A DNA stretch of 64,000 bases from assembly GCA_033782935.1 (NCBI GenBank), contig JAWQEG010000128.1, positions 1,736,001-1,800,000 of the forward strand, given 5' to 3'. A program made the position numbers and the translations under genes. This stretch comes from Petrolisthes cinctipes (taxonomy: Eukaryota; Arthropoda; Malacostraca; Decapoda; Porcellanidae). Of the stretch, positions 12,428 through 22,085 are shown piece by piece (positions within the stretch are counted from its first letter, which is position 1; every line of letters begins with the position of its first letter). The notes below the pieces were generated by a model that searched no databases, had not been told where the DNA came from, and saw nothing but the letters and a program-made list of their open reading frames with translations.

Positions 12428-13254
12428 GTGTTAGAGTATTTTCAAAATACAGGCCAAAAACATACTGAAAATCGATCTTTTAGGTGCCCAAAAGTCATGA
12501 TATGTGCATGCATCTTCTGTACCCGTTTATATCTCAAATTCAGGCTCAAAACACCCGAAAATTCGATATTTTGGGGTCCCAGAAGCGATTTGTACATGCC
12601 TACTCCGTGTTAGAGTATTTTCAAAATTCAGGCCCAAAACATGCTGAAAATCGATATTTTTGGTGCCCAAAGTCAATATTTGCATGTATCTTCTGTACCC
12701 GTTTATATCTCAAATTCAGGCTCAAAACACCAGAAAATTCAATATTTTGGTGTCCCAGAAGCAATCTGTACATGCCTACACAGTGCTAGAATATTTTCAA
12801 AATATAGGCTAAAAACATGCTAAAAATCGATCTTTTAGGTGCCAAAAAGTCGATATCTCAAATTCAGTCCCAAAACACCCGAAAATTCGATATTTAGGGG
12901 TCCCAGAAGCGATCTGTACATGCCTACTTCGTGTTAGAGTATTTTCAAAATACAGGCCCAAAACATGCTGAAAATCGATATTTTAGATGCCCAAAGTCAA
13001 TATGTGCATGTATCTTCTGTACCCGTTTATATCTCAAATTCAGGCTCAAAACACCCGAAAATTCAATATTTTGGGGTCCCAGAAGCAATCTGTACATGCC
13101 TACTCAGTGCTAGAATATTTTCAAAATATAGGCTAAAAACATGCTAAAAATCGATCTTTTAGGTGCCAAAAAGTCGATATCTCAAATTCAGTCCCAAAAC
13201 ACCCGAAAATTCGATATTCAGGGTTCCCAGAAGCGATCTGTACATGCCTACTCC

Positions 13255-16200
13255 GTGTTAGAGTATTTTCAAAATACATGCTCAAAACATAGTGAAAATC
13301 GATCTTTTAGGTGCACAAAAGTCGATATGTGCATGCATCTTCAGTACCCGTTTATATATCAAATTCAGGCTCAAAACACCCGAAAATTTAATATTTTGGG
13401 GTCCCAGAAGCAATCTGTACATGCCTACTCAGTGTTAGAGTATTTTCAAAATACAGGCCCAAAACATGCTGAAAATCGATATTTTAGATGCCCAAAGTCA
13501 ATATGTGCATGTATCTTCTGTACCCGTTTATATCTCAAGTTCAGGCTCAAAACGCCCGAAAATTCAATATTTTGGGGTCCCAGAAGCAATCTGTACATGC
13601 CTACACAGTGCTAGAATATTTTCGAAAAATAGGCTAAAAACATGCTAAAAATCGACATTTTAGGTGCCAAAAAATCGATATCTCAAATTCAGTCCCCAAA
13701 CACCCGAAAATTCGATATTTAGAGGTCCCAGAAGGTATCTGTACATGCCTACTCCGTGTTAGAGTATTTTCAAAATACAGGCCAAAAACATACAGAAAAT
13801 CGATCTTTTAGGTGCCCAAAAGTCGATATGTGCATGCATCTTCTGTACCCGTTTATATCTCAAATTCTGTCCCTAAACACCCGAAAATTCGATATTTAGA
13901 GGTCCCAGAAGGTATCTGTATATGCCTACTCCGTGTTAGAGTATTTTCAAAATACAGTCCAAAACATACTGAAAATCGATCTTTTAGGTGCCCAAAAGTC
14001 GATATGTGCATGCATCTTCTGTACCCGTTTATATATCAAATTCTGGCTCAAAACACCCGAAAAATTCGATATTTTGGGGTCCCAGAAGCGATCTGTACAT
14101 GCCTACTCCGTGTTAGAGTATTTTCAAAATTCAGGCCCAAAACATGCTGAAAATCGATATTTTTGGTGCCCAAAGTCAATATGTGCATGAATCTTCTGTA
14201 CCCGTTTATATCTCAAATTCAGGCTCAAAACACCCGAAAATTCAATATTTTGGGGTCCCAGAAGCAATCTGTACATGCCTACACAGTGCTAGAATATTTT
14301 CAAAATATAGGCTAAAAACATGCTAAAAATCGACATTTTAGGTGCCAAAAAATCGATATCTCAAATTCAGTCCCAAAACACCCGAAAATTCGATATTTAG
14401 AGGTCCCAGAAGGTATCTGTACATGCCTACTCCGTGTTAGAGTATTTTCAAAATACAGGCCAAAAACATACTGAAAATCGATCTTTTAGGTGCCCAAAAG
14501 TCGATATGTGCATGCATCTTCTGTACCCGTTTATATCTCAAATTCTGGCTCAAAACACCCGAAAATTCGATATTTTGGGTTCCCAGATGCGATCTGTACA
14601 TGCCTACTTCGTGTTAGAGTATTTTCAAAATTCAGGCCCAAAACATGCTGAAAATAGATATTTTTGGTGCCCAAAGTCAATATGTGCATGTATCTTCTGT
14701 ACCCGTTTATATCTCAAATTCAGGCTCAAAACACCCGAAAATTCAATATTTTGGGTCCCAGAAGCAATCTGTACATGCCTACTCAGTGTTAGAATATTTT
14801 CAAAATACAGGCCCAAAACATGCTAAAAATCGATATTTTAGATGCCCAAAGTCAATATGTGCATGTATCTTCTGTACCCGTTTATATCTCAAATTCAGGC
14901 TCAAAACACCCGAAAATTCGATATTTTGGGGTCCCAGAAGCAATCTGTACATGCCTACTCAGTGCTAGAATATTTTAAAAATATAGGCTAAAAACATGCT
15001 AAAAATCGATCTTTTAGGAGCCAAAAAGTCGATATCTCAAATTCATTCCCAAAACACCCGAAAATTCGATATTTAGGGGTCCCAGAAGCGATCTGTACAT
15101 GCCTACTCCGTGTTAGAGTATTTTCAAAATACAGGCCCAAAACATGTTGAAAATCGATATTTTAGATGCCCAAAGTCAATATGTGCATGTATCTTCTGTA
15201 CCCGTTTATATCTCAAATTCAGGCTCAAAACACCCGAAAATTCAATATTTTGGGGTCCCAGAAGCAATCTGTACATGCCTACACAGTGCTAGAATATTTT
15301 CAAAATATAGGCTAAAAACATGCTAAAAATCGATCTTTTAGGTGCCAAAAATTCGATATCTCAAATTCAGTCCCAAAACACCCGAAAATTCGATATTTAG
15401 GGTTCCCAGAAGCGATCTATACATGCCTACTCAGTGTTAGAGTATTTTCAAAATACATGCTCAAAACATACTGAAAATCGATCTTTTAGGTGCACAAAAG
15501 TCGATATGTGCATGCATCTTCAGTACCCGTTTATATATCAAATTCAGGCTCAAAACACCCGAAAATTCAATATTTTGGGGTCCCAGAAGCAATCTGTACA
15601 TGCCTACTCAGTGTTTGAGTATTTTCAAAATACAGGCCCAAAACATGCTGAAAATCGATATTTTAGATGCCCAAAGTCAATATGTGCATGTATCTTCTGT
15701 ACCCGTTTATATCTCAAGTTCAGGCTCAAAACGCCCGAAAATTCAATATTTTGGGGTCCCAGAAGCAATCTGTACATGCCTACACAGTGCTAGAATATTT
15801 TCGAAATATAGGCTAAAAACATGCTAAAAATCGACATTTTAGGTGCCAAAAAATCGATATCTCAAATTCAGTCCCCAAACACCCGAAAATTCGATATTTA
15901 GAGGTCCCAGAAGGTATCTGTACATGCCTACTCCGTTTTAGAGTATTTTCGAAATTCAGGCCAAAAACATACAGAAAATCGATCTTTTAGGTGCCCAAAA
16001 GTCGATATGTGCATGCATCTTCTGTACCCGTTTATATCTCAAATTCTGTCCCTAAACACCCGAAAATTCGATATTTAGAGGTCCCAGAAGGTATCTGTAT
16101 ATGCCTACTACGTGTTAGAGTATTTTCAAAATACAGGCTAAAAACATACTGAAAGTCGATCTTTTAGGTGCCCAAAAGTCGATATGTGCATGCATCTTCT

Positions 16201-16613
16201 GTACCCGTTTATATCTCAATTTCTGGCTCAAAACACAAGAAAAATTCGATATTTTGGGGTCCCAGAAGCGATCTGTACATGCCTACTCCGTGTTAGAGTA
16301 TTTTCAAAATTCAGGCCCAAAACATGCTGAAAATCGATATTTTTGGTGCCCAAAGTCAATATGTGCATGTATCTTCTGTACCCGTTTATATCTCAAATTC
16401 AGGCTCAAAACACCCGAAAATTCAATATTTTGGGGTCCCAGAAGCAATCTGTACATGCCTACACAGTGCTAGAATATTTTCAAAATATAGGCTAAAAACA
16501 TGCTAAAAATCGACATTTTAGGTGCCAAAAAATCGATATCTCAAATTCAGTCCCAAAACACCCGAAAATTCGATATTTAGAGGTCCCAGAAGGTATCTGT
16601 ACATGCCTACTCC
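13255..16613 (+). repeat. 2.18-kb duplicated segment with A2/C2 hybrid monomer
   Basis: Units: 13255 A1-B1-C2; 13756 hybrid-A2-B2-C2 (678 bp); 14434 A2-B2-B1-C1 (676 bp, the only B2-B1 tandem I see); 15110 B1-C1 (324); 15434 A1-B1-C2; 15935 hybrid-A2-B2-C2 (679 bp). Segments 13255-14433 and 15434-16613 correspond at offset about 2,179 bp. They share CTCAAGTTCAGG, AACGCCCGAAAA, ATACAGAAAATCG and CTGTATATGCC. The hybrid monomers (13756-13932 and 15935-16111) have an A2 head and a C2 tail. Confidence 0.86.
13756..13932 (+). repeat. A2/C2 hybrid monomer (177 bp)
   Basis: Full A length with the A2 head and middle, but the tail ATATTTAGAGGTCCCAGAAG followed by GTATCTG is that of C2. A second copy lies at 15935-16111. 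The junction falls in the ACACCCGAAAATTCGATATT stretch that all classes share, as expected for homologous exchange or gene conversion between monomers. Confidence 0.85.
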
Positions 16614-18612
16614 GTGTTAGAGTATTTTCAAAATACAGGCCAAAAACATACTGAAAATCGATCTTTTAGGTGCCCAAAAGTCGATATGTGCATGCATCTT
16701 CTGTACCCGTTTATATCTCAAATTCTGGCTCAAAACACCTGAAAATTCGATATTTTGGGTTCCCAGATGCGATCTGTACATGCCTACTCCGTGTTAGAGT
16801 ATTTTCAAAATTCAGGCCCAAAACATGCTGAAAATCGATATTTTTGGTGCCTAAAGTCAATATGTGCATGTATCTTCTGTACCAGTTTATATCTCAAATT
16901 CAGGCTCAAAACACCCGAAAATTCAATATTTTGGGGTCCCAGAAGCAATCTGTACATGCCTGCTCAGTGCTAGAATATTTTCAAAATATAGGCTAAAAAC
17001 ATGCTAACAATCGATCTTTTAGGTGCCAAAAAGTCGATATCTCAAATTCAGTCCCAAAACACCCGAAAATTCGATATTTAGGGGTCCCAGAAGCGATCTG
17101 TACATGCCTACTCCGTGTTAGAGTATTTTCAAAATACATGCTCAAAACATACTGAAAATCGATCATTTAGGTGCACAAAAGTCAATATGTGCATGCATCT
17201 TCAGTACCCGTTTATATCTCAAATTCAGTCTCAAAACACCCGAAAATTCAATATTTTGGGGTCCCAGAAGCAATCTGTACATGCCTACTCAGTGTTAGAA
17301 TATTTTCAAAATACAGGCCCAAAACATGCTGAAAATCGATATTTTAGATGCCCAAAGTCAATATGTGCATGTATCTTCTGTACCCGTTTATATCTCAAAT
17401 TCAGGCTCAAAACACCCGAAAATTCAATATTTTGGGGTCCCAGAAGCAATCTGTACATGCCTACACAGTGCTAGAATATTTTCAAAATATAGGCTAAAAA
17501 CATGATAAAAATCGACATTTTAGGTGCCAAAAAGTCGATATCTCAAATTCAGTCCCAAAACACCCGAAAATTCGATATTTATGGGTCCCAGAAGCGATCT
17601 GTACAGTCCTACTCCGTGTTAGAGTATTTTCAAAATACATGCTCAAAACATACTGAAAATCGATCTTTTAGGTGCCCAAAAGTCGATATGTGCATGCATC
17701 TTCAGTACCCGTTTATATATCAAATTCAGGCTCAAAACACCCGAAAATTCAATATTTTGGGGTCCCAGAAACAATCTGTACATGCCTACTCAGTGTTAGA
17801 GTATTTTCAAAATACAGGCCCAAAACATGCTGAAAATCGATATTTTAGATGCCCAAAGTCAATATGTGCATGTATCTTCTGTACCCGTTTATATCTCAAA
17901 TTCAGGCTCAAAACACCCGAAAATTCAATATTTTGGGGTCCCAAAAGCAATCTGTACATGCCTACACAGTGCTAGAATATTTTCAAAATATAGGCTAAAA
18001 AATGCTAAAAATCGACATTTTAGGTGCCAAAAAATCGATATCTCAAATTCAGTCCCAAAACACCCGAAAATTCGATATTTAGAGGTCCCAGAAGGTATCT
18101 GTACATGCCTACTCCGTGTTAGAGTATTTTCAAAATACAGGCCAAAAACATACTGAAAATCGATCTTTTAGGTGCCCAAAAGTCGATTTGTGCATGCATC
18201 TTCTGTACCCGTTTATATCTCAAATTCTGGCTCAAAACACCCGAAAATTCGATATTTTGGGGTCCCAGAAGCGATTTGTACATGCCTACTCCGTGTTAGA
18301 GTATTTTCAAAATTCAGGCCCAAAACATGCTGAAAATCGATATTTTTGGTGCCCAAAGTCAATATGTGCATGTATCTTCTGTACCCGTTTATATCTCAAA
18401 TTCAGGCTCAAAACACCAGAAAATTCAATATTTTGGTGTCCCAGAAGCAATCTGTACATGCCTACACAGTGCTAGAATATTTTCAAAATATAGGCTAAAA
18501 ACATGCTAAAAATCGATCTTTTAGGTGCCAAAAAGTCGATATCTCAAATTCAGTCCCAAAACACCCGAAAATTCGATATTTAGGGGTCCCAGAAGCGGTA
18601 CATGCCTACTCC
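16614..18612 (+). repeat. Four trimer units ending in a 4-bp deleted C1
   Basis: Units: 16614 A2-B2-C1 (with TTCCCAGATGCG), 17115 A1-B1-C (C2 head, C1-like tail, CTGTACAGTCC), 17616 A1-B1-C2 (500 bp; A1 has CCCAAAAG) and 18116 A2-B2-C1. The last C1 lost ATCT near its end (AGAAGCGGTACATG), giving a 497-bp unit. The same 4-bp deletion appears in the unit at 21589-22085, so the boundary of the next duplicated block lies inside the 18116 unit. Confidence 0.86.
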
Positions 18613-18788
18613 GTGTTAGAGTATTTTCAAAATACAGGCCCAAAACATGCTGAAAATCGATATTTTAGATGCCCAAAGTCAATATGTGCATGTATCTTCT
18701 GTACCCGTTTATATCTCAAATTCAGGCTCAAAACACCCGAAAATTCAATATTTTGGGGTCCCAGAAGCAATCTGTACATGCCTACTCA
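18613..18788 (+). repeat. Monomer class B1 (176 bp), exemplar
   Basis: B1 carries AAATACAGGCCCAAAACATG, then CGATATTTTAGATGCCCAAAG, TCAATATGTGCATGTATC, CTTCTGTACCCG and AATTCAATATTTTGGGG. It is one base shorter than A because CCCAAAGTC replaces CACAAAAGTC. It can open a two-monomer 324-bp unit (B1-C) when A is missing. A sub-lineage with CATGCAGAAAATCG and AATACGTGCATG is confined to tetramer-type and related units between about 28.6 and 55.1 kb. Confidence 0.93.
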
Positions 18789-18936
18789 GTGCTAGAATAT
18801 TTTCAAAATATAGGCTAAAAACATGCTAAAAATCGATCTTTTAGGTGCCAAAAAGTCGATATCTCAAATTCAGTCCCAAAACACCCGAAAATTCGATATT
18901 TAGGGGTCCCAGAAGCGATCTGTACATGCCTACTCC
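18789..18936 (+). repeat. Monomer class C1 (148 bp, internal 29-bp deletion), exemplar
   Basis: C1 starts GTGCTAGAATATTTTCAAAA, has ATAGGCTAAAAACATGC, then CGATCTTTTAGGTGCCAAAA and AGTCGATATCTCAAATTCAG. It ends with ATATTTAGGGGTCCCAGAAG and CGATCTG. Relative to A or B it lacks the 29 bp from GTGCATG to CGTTTATAT. It closes each higher-order unit and contains a GATATC (EcoRV) site formed at the deletion join. Confidence 0.93.
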
Positions 18937-20261
18937 GTGTTAGAGTATTTTCAAAATACAGGCCAAAAACATGCTGAAAATCGATATTTTAGATGCCCAA
19001 AGTCAATATGTGCATGTATCTTCTGTACCCGTTTATATCTCAAATTCAGGCTCAAAACACCCGAAAATTCGATATTTTGGGGTCCCAGAAGCAATCTGTA
19101 CATGCCTACTCAGTGCTAGAATATTTTCAAAATATAGGCTAAAAACATGCTAAAAATCGATCTTTTAGGTGCCAAAAAGTCGATATCTCAAATTCAGTCC
19201 CAAAACACCCGAAAATTCGATATTTAGGGGTCCCAGAAGCGATCTGTACATGCCTACTCCGTGATAGAGTATTTTCAAAATACATGCTAAAAACATACTG
19301 AAAATCGATCTTTTAGGTGCACAAAAGTCGATATGTGCATGCATCTTCAGTACCCGTTTATATATCAAATTCAGGCTCAAAACACCCGAAAATTCAATAT
19401 TTTGGGGTCCCACAAGCAATCTGTACATGCCTACTCAGTGTTAGAGTATTTTCAAAATACAGGCCCAAAACATGCTGAAAATCGATATTTTAGATGCCCA
19501 AAGTCAATATGTGCATGTATCTTCTGTACCCGTTTATATCTCAAATTCAGGCTCAAAACGCCCGAAAATTCAATATTTTGGGGTCCCAGAAGCAATCTGT
19601 ACATGCCTACACAGTGCTAGAATATTTTCAAAATATAGGCTAAAAACATGCTAAAAATCGACATTTTAGGTGCCAAAAAATCGATATCTCAAATTTAGTC
19701 CCCAAACACCCGAAAATTCGATATTTAGAGGTCCCAGAAGGTATCTGTACATGCCTACTCCGTGTTAGAGTATTTTCAAAATACAGGCCAAAAACATACT
19801 GAAAATCGATCTTTTAGGTGCCCAAAAGTCGATATGTGCATGCATCTTCTGTACCCGTTTATATCTCAAATTCTGTCCCTAAACACCCGAAAATTCGATA
19901 TTTTGAGGTCCCAGAAGCGATCTGTACATGCCTACTCCGTGTTAGAGTATTTTCAAAATTCAGGCCCAAAACATGCTGAAAATCGATATTTTTGGTGCCC
20001 AAAGTCAATATGTGCATGTATCTTCTGTATCCGTTTATATCTCAAATTCAGGCTCAAAACACCCGAAAATTCAATATTTTGGGGTCCCAGAAGCAATCTG
20101 TACATGCCTACTCAGTGCTAGAAATTTTCAAAATATAGGCTAAAAACATGCTAAAAATCGATCTTTTAGGTGCCAAAAAGTCGATATCTCAAATTCAGTC
20201 CCAAAACACCCGAAAATTCGATATTTAGGGGTCCCAGAAGCGATCTGTACATGCCTACTCC

Positions 20262-20438
20262 GTGTTAGAGTATTTTCAAAATACATGCTCAAAACATACT
20301 GAAAATCGATCTTTTAGGTGCACAAAAGTCGATATGTGCATGCATCTTCAGTACCCGTTTATATCTCAAATTCAGGCTCAAAACACCCGAAAATTCAATA
20401 TTTTGGGGTCCCAGAAGCAATCTGTACATGCCTACTCA
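20262..20438 (+). repeat. Monomer class A1 (177 bp), exemplar
   Basis: A1 is recognised by the head AAATACATGCTCAAAACATA, then GGTGCACAAAAGTCG, CTTCAGTACCCG, GGCTCAAAACACCC, AATTCAATATTTTGGGG and AGCAATCTG. It contains the 8-bp palindrome TGCATGCA. It usually opens a unit followed by B1. It is the only class I see repeated next to itself often, as in the A1-A1-B1-C tetramers. Its length of 177 is 3 x 59, so adjacent A monomers share a reading frame, which produces long but meaningless open frames. Confidence 0.93.
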
Positions 20439-20586
20439 GTGTTAGAGTATTTTCAAAATACAGGCCCAAAACATGCTGAAAATCGATATTTTAGGTGCCA
20501 AAAAATCGATATCTCAAATTCAGTCACAAAACACCCGAAAATTCGATATTTAGAGGTCCCAGAAGGTATCTGTACATGCCTACTCC
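20439..20586 (+). repeat. B1/C2 hybrid monomer (148 bp)
   Basis: The head (AAATACAGGCCCAAAACATG, CGATATTTTAGG) is B1. From GTGCCAAAAAATCG onward it is C2, including the 29-bp deletion, with the private change TCAGTCACAAAAC. The same hybrid recurs at 23912-24059, 25238-25385, 27065-27212 and 30071-30218, always directly after A1 in a 325-bp unit. One founding exchange followed by block duplication is the simplest reading. Confidence 0.88.
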
Positions 20587-20763
20587 GTGTTAGAGTATTT
20601 TCAAAATACAGGCCAAAAACATACTGAAAATCGATCTTTTAGGTGCCCAAAAGTCGATATGTGCATGCATCTTCTGTACCCGTTTATATCTCAAATTCTG
20701 GCCCTAAACACCCGAAAATTCGATATTTTGGGGTCCCAGAAGCGATCTGTACATGCCTACTCC
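20587..20763 (+). repeat. Monomer class A2 (177 bp), exemplar
   Basis: A2 differs from A1 by the head AAATACAGGCCAAAAACATA, GGTGCCCAAAAGTCG, CTTCTGTACCCG, TTCTGGCCCTAAACACCC (or TTCTGTCCCT or TTCTGGCTC in subfamilies), AATTCGATATTTTGGGG and AGCGATCTG. It is normally followed by B2. Sub-variants mark local lineages, for example GAGGTCCC in place of GGGGTCCC between about 19.9 and 29.6 kb, and GCATTTTCTG around 31.5-40.2 kb. Confidence 0.92.
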
Positions 20764-21588
20764 GTGTTAGAGTATTTTCAAAATTCAGGCCCAAAACACG
20801 CTGAAAATCGATTTTTTTGGTGCCCAAAGTCAATATGTGCATGTATCTTCTGTACCCGTTTATATCTCAAATTCAGGCTCAAAACACCCGAAAATTCAAT
20901 ATTTTGGGGTCCCAGAAGCAATCTGTACATGCCTACTCAGTGCTAGAATATTTTCAAAATATAGGCTAAAAACATGCTAAAAATCGATATTTTAGGTGCC
21001 AAAAAGTCGATATCACAAATTCAGTCCCAAAACACCCGAAAATTCGATATTTAGGGGTCCCAGAAGCAATCTGTACATGCCTACTCCGTGTTAGAGTATT
21101 TTCAAAATACATGCTCAAAACATACTGAAAATCGATCTTTTAGGTGCACAAAAGTCGATATGTGCATGCATCTTCAGTACCCGTTTATATATCAAATTCA
21201 GGCTCAAAACACCCGAAATTTCAATATTTTGGGGTCCCACAAGCAATCTGTACATGCCTACTCAGTGTTAGAGTATTTTCAAAATACAGGCCCAAAACAT
21301 GCTGAAAATCGATATTTTAGATGCCCAAAGTCAATATGTGCATGTATCTTCTGTACCCGTTTATATCTCAAATTCAGGCTCAAAACGCCCGAAAATTCAA
21401 TATTTTGGGGTCCCAGAAGCAATCTGTACATGCCTACACAGTGCTAGAATATTTTCGAAATATAGGCTAAAAACATGCTAAAAATCGACATTTTAGGTGC
21501 CAAAAAATCGATATCTCAAATTTAGTCCCCAAACACCCGAAAATTCGATATTTAGAGGTCCCAGAAGGTATCTGTACATGCCTACTCC
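20587..21588 (+). repeat. Exemplar of the 1,002-bp class-alternating hexamer
   Basis: Two consecutive 501-bp units: A2-B2-C1-like (20587-21087) and A1-B1-C2 (21088-21588). The C1-like monomer here has GATATTTTAGG, GATATCACAAATTC and AGCAATCTG, a local sub-variant. The alternation of class-1 and class-2 units recurs through much of the window wherever units have not been deleted or duplicated. Together the six monomers form a hexameric higher-order repeat. Confidence 0.8.
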
Positions 21589-22085
21589 GTGTTAGAGTAT
21601 TTTCAAAATACAGGCCAAAAACATACTGAAAATCGATCTTTTAGGTGCCCAAAAGTCGATATGTGCATGCATCTTCTGTACCCGTTTATATCTCAAATTC
21701 TGTCCCTAAACACCCGAAAATTCGATATTTTGAGGTCCCAGAAGCGATCTGTACATGCCTACTCCGTGTTAGAGTATTTTCAAAATTCAGGCCCAAAACA
21801 TGCTGAAAATCGATATTTTTGGTGCCCAAAGTCAATATGTGCATGTATCTTCTGTACCCGTTTATATCTCAAATTCAGGCTCAAAACACCAGAAAATTCA
21901 ATATTTTGGTGTCCCAGAAGCAATCTGTACATGCCTACACAGTGCTAGAATATTTTCAAAATATAGGCTAAAAACATGCTAAAAATCGATCTTTTAGGTG
22001 CCAAAAAGTCGATATCTCAAATTCAGTCCCAAAACACCCGAAAATTCGATATTTAGGGGTCCCAGAAGCGGTACATGCCTACTCC

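Larger units (their letters stand above)
9922..13254 (+). repeat. Mostly canonical 501-bp units
   Basis: Unit starts: 9922 A1-B1-C2, 10423 A2-B2-C2 (502 bp, extra A in CCCGAAAAATTCG), 10925 A2-B2-C1, 11426 A1-B1-C1, 11927 A1-B1-C2, 12428 A2-B2-C1 (503 bp, 2-bp insertion giving AAGTCATGATATG) and 12931 B1-C1 (324 bp). Private changes GCTAACAATCG and GATCATTTAGG plus AGTCAATATG in the 10925/11426 pair recur at 16614/17115 and 31899/32400. This marks a segment copied to three distant places. Confidence 0.88.
18613..22085 (+). repeat. 3,473-bp segment, first copy
   Basis: Units: 18613 B1-C1, 18937 B1-C1 (both 324 bp), 19261 A1-B1-C2 (starts GTGATAGAG), 19762 A2-B2-C1 (500 bp, GAAATTTTC deletion), 20262 A1 plus B1/C2 hybrid (325 bp), 20587 A2-B2-C1-like, 21088 A1-B1-C2 and 21589 A2-B2-C1 (497 bp). 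The first five units recur in the same order from 22086 at a constant offset of 3,473 bp. Private markers are GTCCCACAAGC, AACGCCCGAAAA, TTTAGTCCCCAAAC and CTTCTGTATCCG. Confidence 0.88.
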
